Notes under the pieces: model-generated
Seen by the model: only the letters and a program-made list of their open reading frames with translations
Told to the model about the DNA's origin: nothing
The model's database searches: none
In this document: piece after piece, positions 42,973-49,823 of the stretch
How positions within the stretch are numbered: the first letter of the stretch is position 1
Layout of the letters: each line of letters begins with the position of its first letter
Translations under genes and position numbers: made by a program
NCBI GenBank assembly: GCA_021604565.1
Contig: BQJF01000007.1
Location: 1-64,000, forward strand
Source: Minwuia thermotolerans
GTDB lineage: Bacteria > Pseudomonadota > Alphaproteobacteria > Minwuiales > Minwuiaceae
Direction of reading: 5' to 3'
DNA length: 64,000 nucleotides

Positions 42973-43809
42973 ATGAAGTTTGGCACGTTCTTCTTCCCCA
43001 CAGCCTACGCCATCGACGTCGTCGATCTGGCCAAGGAACTCGAGGATCGCGGCTTCGAATCCCTGTTCCTCTGCGAGCACACGCATATCCCCGTCAGTCG
43101 GGAGACAGCATTTCCCGGCGGTGGTGAACTGCCCGAGAAATATGCGCATACGCATGATCCGTTCGTGGCCCTGTCTTTCGCGGCGGCGGCGACACGGACG
43201 CTGACCCTCGGGACCGGGATCAGCCTGATCACCCAGCGTGACCCGATCGTGACGGCGAAGGCGGCGGCAAGTCTGGACCTTCTATCCGGCGGACGTTTCG
43301 TGCTGGGCGCGGGCGGCGGCTGGAACCTGGAGGAGATGCGCAACCACGGTACGGACCCGAAGACCCGGTTCAAGGTGCTGGAAGAGCGGTTGAAGGCGAT
43401 CAAGGCGCTCTGGACCGAGGAGGAGGCGGAGTTCCATGGGGACTTCGTGGACTTCGATCCCGTCTGGTCATACCCGAAACCCGCCACGCAGCCGCACCCG
43501 CCGATCCTGATCGGTGGCGAGACCGACCACACGATCCGCCGGGTCGTGGAGTTCGCCGATGGCTGGTTCCCGCGCGCGAACTACAGCTTTGATCCGGCGG
43601 AGGGCATGGCCCGCCTGCGCCAGGCCGCCGATGCCGCCGGTCGGTCGATGTCCACCCTGTCGGTCACCGTCTTCCGGGCCATCCCGGAGCCGGCACATAT
43701 CGATGCCTGTCGGGAAGCCGGGATCGACCGGGTACTGTTCGATGTTCCCGACAAGGGGCGCGACGAGGTGCTGACCCTGCTGGACGGCTACGGCAAGCTG
43801 ATGGGTTGA
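42973..43809 (+). CDS. LLM-class F420-dependent oxidoreductase
   Basis: This 278-residue luciferase-like protein has KFGTFFFPTAYAIDVVDLAK at the start, ESLFLCEHTHIPVSRETAF, LTLGTGISLITQRDPIVTAK and GRFVLGAGGGWNLEEMRNHG. The set is typical of the F420-binding subfamily annotated as probable F420-dependent oxidoreductases. A WNLEEMRNHG segment at the cofactor side and the WFPRANYSFDP loop support this. F420 synthesis genes are not in the window, so the cofactor is uncertain. The ATG at 42973 is preferred over an upstream non-conserved frame. It is transcribed toward ahcY, with 171 bases between. Confidence 0.82.
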   Translation: MKFGTFFFPTAYAIDVVDLAKELEDRGFESLFLCEHTHIPVSRETAFPGGGELPEKYAHTHDPFVALSFAAAATRTLTLGTGISLITQRDPIVTAKAAASLDLLSGGRFVLGAGGGWNLEEMRNHGTDPKTRFKVLEERLKAIKALWTEEEAEFHGDFVDFDPVWSYPKPATQPHPPILIGGETDHTIRRVVEFADGWFPRANYSFDPAEGMARLRQAADAAGRSMSTLSVTVFRAIPEPAHIDACREAGIDRVLFDVPDKGRDEVLTLLDGYGKLMG

Positions 43810-43928
43810 GGCGGTTGCGCGCAATGTCGAATTCCGCGGACCGTGCTGCGACAATGCCGCTTCCTTGCCCCTTCCCGCCAAGCTTGGTAGACACCGCGCC
43901 AGCCAAGTAATTCTGCGTCGTTTTCCTT

Positions 43929-43948
43929 CTTCCGGCAGGGGCCGGAAG
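43929..43948 (+). promoter_or_regulatory. Hairpin in the ahcY leader
   Basis: CTTCCGGC and GCCGGAAG form a perfect 8-bp stem with the four-base loop AGGG, 33 bases upstream of the ahcY ATG and directly after a pyrimidine tract (TTTTCCTT). It could be a leader regulatory hairpin or part of a larger RNA fold. The conserved sequences of known SAH or SAM-II riboswitches were not recognised. Confidence 0.4.
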
Positions 43949-43980
43949 CGTGGAGCGGTGCCAATCAAGATCCGGAGCAG

Positions 43981-45279
43981 ATGATGAGCAATTTCACCGA
44001 CTACAAGGTCGCCGACATGGGCCTGGCGGACTGGGGCCGCAAGGAGATCGCCATCGCCGAAACCGAAATGCCGGGCCTGATGTCGCTGCGCGAGGAGTTC
44101 GGTGCGTCGCAGCCGCTGAAGGGCGCGCGCATTGCCGGTTGCCTGCACATGACCATCCAGACGGCGGTACTGATCGAGACCCTGATCGCGCTGGGTGCGG
44201 AGATCCGCTGGTCGTCGTGCAACATCTTCTCCACCCAGGATCAGGCGGCTGCGGCCATCGCCGCCGCCGGTATTCCGGTCTTTGCCTGGAAGGGCATGGA
44301 TGACGACGAATTCTGGTGGGCCATCGACATGACCATCGAGGGGCCGGACGGCTGGCATCCCAACATGATCCTGGACGATGGTGGGGACCTGACCCAGCGC
44401 ATGCACGAGAACTTCCCGGCCCTGCTGGATGATGTGCGTGGCCTGTCGGAGGAAACCACAACGGGCGTGCATCGCCTCTACGAGATGGCGAAGGCCAAGA
44501 CCCTGAAGGTCCCGGCCATCAACGTGAATGACTCCGTGACCAAGTCGAAGTTCGACAATCTCTATGGCTGCCGTGAGAGCCTGGTGGACGGCATCAAGCG
44601 GGCCACCGACGTGATGCTGGCCGGCAAGGTCGCCGTTGTCTGCGGCTTCGGCGATGTGGGCAAAGGTTCGGCCGAGAGCCTGCGCAGCCAGGGCGCGCGG
44701 GTGATCGTGACGGAGATCGATCCGATCTGCGCGCTGCAGGCCGCCATGGAAGGCTATGACGTCAAGACGATGGAAGATGTTGCAGGCACGGCGGACATCT
44801 TCGTCACCGCCACCGGCAACAAGGACGTGATCACCGTCGATCACATGCGGGACATGAAGGACCGCGCCATTGTCTGCAACATCGGCCACTTCGATTCCGA
44901 GATCCAGGTCGCGGGCCTGCGCAATTACACCTGGCACAACGTGAAGCCGCAGGTTGACGAGATCGAGTTCCCGGATGGCAAGCGGCTGATCCTGCTGGCC
45001 GAGGGTCGGCTGGTGAATCTGGGTTGTGCCACCGGTCATCCGAGCTTCGTGATGAGCGCGTCCTTCACCAACCAGGTGCTGGCGCAGATCGAGCTGTGGG
45101 AGAACCACAAGAACTACGACCGCGAAGTCTATGTCCTGCCGAAGCATCTGGACGAGAAGGTTGCAGCTCTGCACCTGGCGCGTCTGGGCGTGAAGCTGAC
45201 CCAGCTTTCCGATGACCAGTCCGAATACCTCGGCATCCCGGCTGCCGGCCCGTTCAAGCCGGAACACTACCGCTACTGA
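43981..45279 (+). CDS. ahcY: Adenosylhomocysteinase
   Basis: This 432-residue NAD-dependent cytosolic enzyme splits S-adenosylhomocysteine into adenosine and homocysteine, relieving product inhibition of methyltransferases. Motifs include [39 protein letters not shown], the NAD site [20 protein letters not shown] and the C-terminal KPEHYRY signature. Length matches bacterial AhcY without the large plant/animal insertion. The first of two adjacent ATGs (43981) is used; the second gives one residue less. It is followed by a long inverted repeat and divL. Confidence 0.97.
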   Translation: MMSNFTDYKVADMGLADWGRKEIAIAETEMPGLMSLREEFGASQPLKGARIAGCLHMTIQTAVLIETLIALGAEIRWSSCNIFSTQDQAAAAIAAAGIPVFAWKGMDDDEFWWAIDMTIEGPDGWHPNMILDDGGDLTQRMHENFPALLDDVRGLSEETTTGVHRLYEMAKAKTLKVPAINVNDSVTKSKFDNLYGCRESLVDGIKRATDVMLAGKVAVVCGFGDVGKGSAESLRSQGARVIVTEIDPICALQAAMEGYDVKTMEDVAGTADIFVTATGNKDVITVDHMRDMKDRAIVCNIGHFDSEIQVAGLRNYTWHNVKPQVDEIEFPDGKRLILLAEGRLVNLGCATGHPSFVMSASFTNQVLAQIELWENHKNYDREVYVLPKHLDEKVAALHLARLGVKLTQLSDDQSEYLGIPAAGPFKPEHYRY

Positions 45280-45311
45280 CCGCCGGGCCGCGTTTCGGTT
45301 ACTTTCCTTCA

Positions 45312-45347
45312 ATCTTCCCGGTGGCCTAATGTGTCCACCGGGAAGAT
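45312..45347. terminator. Long perfect inverted repeat between ahcY and divL
   Basis: ATCTTCCCGGTGG (45312-45324) and CCACCGGGAAGAT (45335-45347) form a 13-bp perfect stem around a 10-base loop, starting 33 bases after the ahcY stop and ending 29 bases before the divL ATG. It is the longest perfect stem noticed by eye in the window. No T-run follows, so it may act as a Rho-independent-like attenuator, a transcript-stabilising end or an operator for divL. Confidence 0.5.
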
Positions 45348-45375
45348 CTGACAGAAACCGCGCAGGCAAGACCGA

Positions 45376-47625
45376 ATGAAAATGAGCTTTGAAGCGCTGT
45401 CCTGGAGGTGCCGGCCGTCCGGTGCCTGGAAAGGCGCGGTTCTCTGCCTTGGCTGGACCGGCAGTGCCCATGCCGTCAGCCACGATGCCACTTCCTCCGA
45501 TCCGCCCTTGCTGGTGCTGACTGTCGGCATCATTGCCGGTGCGGCCGTCGTCGGCACCATCGCCACGTTCCTTCGTCAGCGGCAGGCCAGCGCCATCCGT
45601 CGGATGCGCGCGGAAATGGCAACGCTGTCAGCGGAGCGGGAGGCGTTTCGCAATGATGTGCAGCGCCAGACCGCAGAGATCGGGCTGACCAGGGACAAGC
45701 TGGCCTCGCTGGGACGGGAGCGGGACCAGTACCGCAACCTGCTGAACGCCGCGCCCTTCGCGGCCTGGCGGCGTGACATCGCCGGCGACATCATCTGGCG
45801 CAATGCGACGCTGGCCGAGATGCTGGGGGACGAGGGCACCCACGAGGAACTGGCGTCCAAGGCCGACAGCAACCGGCCCCAGGCACTGGTGGCCAAGGCG
45901 CGTGACGAGGAAGCGATCGCAGGCGAGGAACGGCGTTTCGTGGTGGAGGGCCAGCGCCGGGTCTTCCAGATCATGGAGACCCCGCTGCTGTCAGAGGATG
46001 AATCTGCCGGATTCGCCATTGACATCTCGGACGCAGAGGAACTGCGTCGTGAACTGCGCCGCCATATCCGTGCGAACAACGAGGTGCTGCAGCACATGTC
46101 GACGGCTGTCGGCATCTACGACCGGGAAAAGCGGCTGATCTTCGCCAATCGGGCCTTCACCCAGTTCTGGGGCCTGGAGGAGGAATTCGTCGGGCACCAG
46201 CCGACCCTGGGCGAGGTCATGGACCGGCTGCACCAGAACCGGAAACTGCCGGAGCAGGTGGAGTATCGCCAGTTCCGCCGCAATCGGGAGGCGTTCTTCA
46301 GCACGCTGCTGGAACCCTTCGAGGATCTGTACCAGTTGCCTGACGAGCGGATGGTGCGTGAGACCATCACCCGCCACAGCTTCGGCGGTCTGCTGTTCAT
46401 GGTGGAGGATGCGACCGACCGCATCGTGCTGGAGCGGACATTGAACACCCTGATCGCCGTGCAGCGCGCGACGCTGGACAACCTGCATGAAGCCGTGGCC
46501 GTCTTCGGGCCGGACGGTCGTCTGAACCTGACAAATGTCGGTTACCGCCAGATGCTGGGGATCAGCGAAGAGGTTACGGAGAAGCAGCCGCATGTCCGGC
46601 AGCTCCTTGATCAGGTCGTCGAGCTCTGGGAGGAACCGGGTATCTATGCCGAGATGCGGGAAAGCCTGATTGCATCCGCCACGGAGATGCGGGCCGACAA
46701 TGGCCGCATGGAACTTCCGGACGGGCGCATCGTTGATTATGCAGCCACCGGCCTGCCGGATGCGAAGACGCTGTTCACCTACATCGATGTCACGGACTCG
46801 CTGCGGATCGAGCGCGCCCTGCGGGAGCGGAACGAGGCGCTGGTCGCCGCCGACCTGATCAAGAGCGAGTTCCTGGAGAACATGTCCTATGAGTTGCGGA
46901 CGCCGCTCAACACGATTCTCGGCTTTGCCGAGATCCTGCACAACGACTACTTCGGCACCCTGAACGAGCGGCAGCAGGAATATTCGTCGGGCATTCTGGA
47001 GGCGTCAGGCCAGTTCCTCTCCATGATCAACGACATGCTCGACCTTGCCTCGATCCAGGCGGGTCATCTGCATGTGGACATGGAACCGTTCCGCATCGCG
47101 GACGCCATCGATTCGGTGCTGGAGAAGTATCGTGAGCGGGCGCAGCGTCGCCAGATTCGCCTGCGGGTGGACATTGCGCAGGCGCTCAGCGAAATGGTCA
47201 GCGACCAGCGGCGCGTGGAACAGATCCTGGGCAACCTGATCAGCAATGCGGTGAAGTTCACGCCCCCGGGCGGCGAGGTCGTGATCTCCGCGACCAGCAT
47301 CGAGGACACGGTCGAACTGGCTGTCGAGGACAACGGCATCGGCATTCCGGAAGAGGAGCAGGAGAGAGTCTTCGAGACCTTCCGGACCAGCGACCGCCAT
47401 ACCCGCCGTGGCGCCGGGCTGGGACTGGCGCTGGTGCGCAGCCTGATGGAACTGATGGGGGGGTCGGTGACCCTGCAGTCGGAGAGCGGTGTAGGCACGC
47501 GGGTCTCATGCCGCTTCATCGCACTTGATGCGGATTTCGATCAGGGTATGGCAGAGTTCCCGACCAATGCTACGTCCGGAACCGTTGTGCCGATTTCCGG
47601 TCCGGTCGGGAAGTCCGAAGCCTGA
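45376..47625 (+). CDS. divL: DivL-type cell-cycle pseudokinase with Tyr in the H-box
   Basis: This 749-residue protein has a signal-like N-terminus and one transmembrane helix (VLTVGIIAGAAVVGTIATFL). A coiled coil and several PAS domains (YRNLLNAAPFAAWRRDI, IYDREKRLIFANRAFTQFW, LHEAVAVFGPDGRLNLTN) follow, then a kinase core. The H-box reads FLENMSYELRTPLN: Tyr505 replaces the phosphorylated His, the hallmark of DivL of Caulobacter. The ATPase boxes ILGNLISNAVKFTPPGG, VEDNGIGIPEEE and GAGLGLALVRSLMELMGG are intact. DivL reads DivK and steers CckA kinase activity at a cell pole. It precedes tsaE by six bases. Confidence 0.85.
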   Translation: MKMSFEALSWRCRPSGAWKGAVLCLGWTGSAHAVSHDATSSDPPLLVLTVGIIAGAAVVGTIATFLRQRQASAIRRMRAEMATLSAEREAFRNDVQRQTAEIGLTRDKLASLGRERDQYRNLLNAAPFAAWRRDIAGDIIWRNATLAEMLGDEGTHEELASKADSNRPQALVAKARDEEAIAGEERRFVVEGQRRVFQIMETPLLSEDESAGFAIDISDAEELRRELRRHIRANNEVLQHMSTAVGIYDREKRLIFANRAFTQFWGLEEEFVGHQPTLGEVMDRLHQNRKLPEQVEYRQFRRNREAFFSTLLEPFEDLYQLPDERMVRETITRHSFGGLLFMVEDATDRIVLERTLNTLIAVQRATLDNLHEAVAVFGPDGRLNLTNVGYRQMLGISEEVTEKQPHVRQLLDQVVELWEEPGIYAEMRESLIASATEMRADNGRMELPDGRIVDYAATGLPDAKTLFTYIDVTDSLRIERALRERNEALVAADLIKSEFLENMSYELRTPLNTILGFAEILHNDYFGTLNERQQEYSSGILEASGQFLSMINDMLDLASIQAGHLHVDMEPFRIADAIDSVLEKYRERAQRRQIRLRVDIAQALSEMVSDQRRVEQILGNLISNAVKFTPPGGEVVISATSIEDTVELAVEDNGIGIPEEEQERVFETFRTSDRHTRRGAGLGLALVRSLMELMGGSVTLQSESGVGTRVSCRFIALDADFDQGMAEFPTNATSGTVVPISGPVGKSEA

Positions 47626-47631
47626 GCCGGA

Positions 47632-48084
47632 ATGATCACACGCGACATTCAGCTTGACAGCATGCAGGCCACGCGGGCGCTGGGTCAGCGTCTTTCGGAA
47701 GCCTTGCGGGTCGGCGATGCGCTGCTGCTTTCCGGCGACCTCGGCGCTGGCAAGACGGAGCTGGCGCGGGCCGTCATCAGGGCGCGGGCTAGCGAGTCTA
47801 TCGACGTGCCCAGTCCGACATTCAATCTCGTCATTCCCTACGAATTCCGAGACCTGCTGATCACCCATTTCGATCTCTATCGGCTGGATGGTGCGGATGA
47901 TGTGATGGAGCTCGGGTTTCTGGATGCGCTGGACGATGGATCAGTGATCGTGGAATGGCCGGATCGACTGGGCGACCTGACACCGCCCGAGGCCTTGCGG
48001 ATCGAGCTCACGACAGCATCGGAGCGGCGTCTGGCCAGGGTCAGTGGACCTGCGGCAACCGTGGAGCGGTTTCTTGGGGCCTGA
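47632..48084 (+). CDS. tsaE: tRNA t6A-modification ATPase TsaE
   Basis: This 150-residue P-loop protein has Walker A LLLSGDLGAGKTELARAVI, VPSPTFNLVIPY, HFDLYRLDGADDVMELGFLD and VIVEWPDRLGDL, the canonical TsaE (YjeE) signature. TsaE binds TsaB/TsaD and powers threonylcarbamoyladenosine formation on ANN-decoding tRNAs. It begins six bases after divL and overlaps amgK by 41 bases, placing it in a long operon with cell-wall recycling and recombination genes. Confidence 0.94.
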   Translation: MITRDIQLDSMQATRALGQRLSEALRVGDALLLSGDLGAGKTELARAVIRARASESIDVPSPTFNLVIPYEFRDLLITHFDLYRLDGADDVMELGFLDALDDGSVIVEWPDRLGDLTPPEALRIELTTASERRLARVSGPAATVERFLGA

Positions 48085-49078
48085 GCGAAAGGTCGCGTTG
48101 CAGTCCCTGCTGCGGGCTGCCGGTCTGTCGGGGGCGGAGGTCCGGCCGCTGGCCGCCGACGCTTCCTTCCGCAGTTATCACCGCGTGCATGGCCGGGACG
48201 GGCGGGTGCTGGTGCTGATGGATGCCCCACCTGTGAGCGAGGATGTACGTCCCTTCGTCCGCATTGCAGGACTGTTGCGGCAGTGGGGTCTGTCCGCACC
48301 GGAGGTGGCGGCGGAGGATGCACAGGCCGGGTTTCTGCTTCTGGAGGATCTGGGTGACGATCTGTTCAGCCATCTGATAGCCCTCGATCCGTCACTGGAA
48401 CCGAAGCTCTACACAGCGGCCATCGACGTGCTGGCCGCCCTTCACGGTCAGCAGGCACCGTCGGACCTGCCACGTCATGAGGCTGATGTCCTGCTGTCGG
48501 AGGTGGCGCTGTTTCTCGAATGGCGGTTCCGCGAAATTCATGGTCGAGCGGCCTCCGGCACGGAGACTGACAGCTTCCTCGATGCCTGGCGACAGGTGCT
48601 TCAGGACTGCGGCCCGTCATGTGACACGCTGGTGCTGCGCGACTATCACGTGGACAATCTGATCTGGCTGCCGCAGCGGGCCGGAAATGCGCGGGTCGGT
48701 CTGCTGGATTTCCAGGACGCTGTCGGTGGAGATCCGGCCTACGATGTGGCTTCGCTGCTGTCGGACGTGCGCCGGGAGATCGACCCGGCACTGGCGTCGG
48801 CCCTGCTGGCGCATTATCTGGAGACGACTGGCCTGGAAGGTGAGGCGTTCCGGGCCCGGCTTGCGGTGCTGGGTGCGCAGAGGAACATGCGTATCCTCGG
48901 CGTCTTCACCCGACTGTGGCGGCGGGACGGCAAGCCGTCCTATACAGGCTGGCTGGCACGCACCTGGCGCTTGGTGCGGCGTGATCTGGAGCATGATGCG
49001 CTGGCCCCGGTCCGGGCCTGGGTGGCGCGGCATGCGCCGCAGGACCGGCAGGCGGACGAGATGGAGCGGAGAGACTGA
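48044..49078 (+). CDS. amgK: N-acetylmuramate/N-acetylglucosamine kinase AmgK
   Basis: This 344-residue aminoglycoside-phosphotransferase-fold kinase has ADASFRSYHRVHGRDGRVLV, FLLLEDLGDDLFSHLI, the catalytic loop LVLRDYHVDNLIWLPQ and the metal loop VGLLDFQDAVGGDPAYD. AmgK phosphorylates MurNAc at the anomeric position; the next gene, murU, then makes UDP-MurNAc. This recycles peptidoglycan and bypasses fosfomycin-sensitive MurA. The GTG at 48044 overlaps tsaE by 41 bases; a TTG a little further down is an alternative. Its stop overlaps the murU start. Confidence 0.86.
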   Translation: MDLRQPWSGFLGPERKVALQSLLRAAGLSGAEVRPLAADASFRSYHRVHGRDGRVLVLMDAPPVSEDVRPFVRIAGLLRQWGLSAPEVAAEDAQAGFLLLEDLGDDLFSHLIALDPSLEPKLYTAAIDVLAALHGQQAPSDLPRHEADVLLSEVALFLEWRFREIHGRAASGTETDSFLDAWRQVLQDCGPSCDTLVLRDYHVDNLIWLPQRAGNARVGLLDFQDAVGGDPAYDVASLLSDVRREIDPALASALLAHYLETTGLEGEAFRARLAVLGAQRNMRILGVFTRLWRRDGKPSYTGWLARTWRLVRRDLEHDALAPVRAWVARHAPQDRQADEMERRD

Positions 49079-49821
49079 TGGCGGAGACTGAGCGGCCGGG
49101 ACTGCCCCGCACGGCCATGGTTCTGGCGGCGGGACTGGGGAAGCGGCTTCGCCCCCATACCCTGTCGCGCCCGAAGCCGCTGGTGAATGTGGCGGGGCGC
49201 AGCCTGATCGACCGCACCCTGGACCGGCTGGAAGCGGTGGGGGTAACCGATGTCGTGGTCAACCTGCACTATCGCGCCGACATGCTGGCGGAACACCTGA
49301 ACCGCCGGGGGTCGCCCAATATCATTCTGTCGCACGAGGAAGTGCTGCTGGAGACCGGTGGCGGCGTGCTGCAGGCGCTGCCCAGGCTGGGCACGGAGCC
49401 CTTTCTGGTGGTCAATTCCGACATGATCTGGCGCGACGGGCTGACGGATACGCTGGCCATGATGGGTCGGCATTTCGACCCGGATCGTATGGATGCGTTG
49501 TTGATGATGCAGCCGACCATCCGCGCCCTCGGCTATCGGGGGCAGGGCGATTTCCACATGGACCCGGCGGGGCGGCTGATCCGCCGCAAGGCCCCGAAGG
49601 TGGCCCCGTTCCTGTTTTCCGGCGTGCAGATCCTGCGACCGGAAGTGTTTGACGGGATGACCGTCGAACCCTTCTCGCTGAACCGGATATATGATCTGGC
49701 GCAGGAGGCGGGGCGATTGTTCGGCACCCGCCATGACGGCGACTGGCTGGAGGTGGGGACACCTGCCGGGCTGGCAATGGCAGAACGGGAACTGCGCCGT
49801 TCCGGCGACCGGGGAGACTGA
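49078..49821 (+). CDS. murU: N-acetylmuramate-1-phosphate uridylyltransferase MurU
   Basis: This 247-residue nucleotidyltransferase has the pyrophosphorylase signature AMVLAAGLGKRLRPHTLSRP and KPLVNVAGRSLIDRTLDRLE. Further along are EEVLLETGGGVLQALPRLG, FLVVNSDMIWRDG and a C-terminal DWLEVGTPAGLAMAERELR. It transfers UMP from UTP to MurNAc-1-phosphate. Adjacent amgK with a one-base stop/start overlap (TGATG) makes MurU far more likely than a generic mannose-1-phosphate guanylyltransferase. The next gene addB starts 2 bases after its stop. Confidence 0.86.
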   Translation: MAETERPGLPRTAMVLAAGLGKRLRPHTLSRPKPLVNVAGRSLIDRTLDRLEAVGVTDVVVNLHYRADMLAEHLNRRGSPNIILSHEEVLLETGGGVLQALPRLGTEPFLVVNSDMIWRDGLTDTLAMMGRHFDPDRMDALLMMQPTIRALGYRGQGDFHMDPAGRLIRRKAPKVAPFLFSGVQILRPEVFDGMTVEPFSLNRIYDLAQEAGRLFGTRHDGDWLEVGTPAGLAMAERELRRSGDRGD

Positions 49822-49823
49822 GC

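Noticed and set aside
43860-43980. SAH or SAM-II riboswitch upstream of ahcY
   Set aside because: The conserved core sequences of these classes were not recognised; only a simple hairpin is visible.
43468-45483. 671-codon open frame antisense to ahcY
   Set aside because: Shadow frame spanning parts of three features, low-complexity composition, no ribosome binding site of note.
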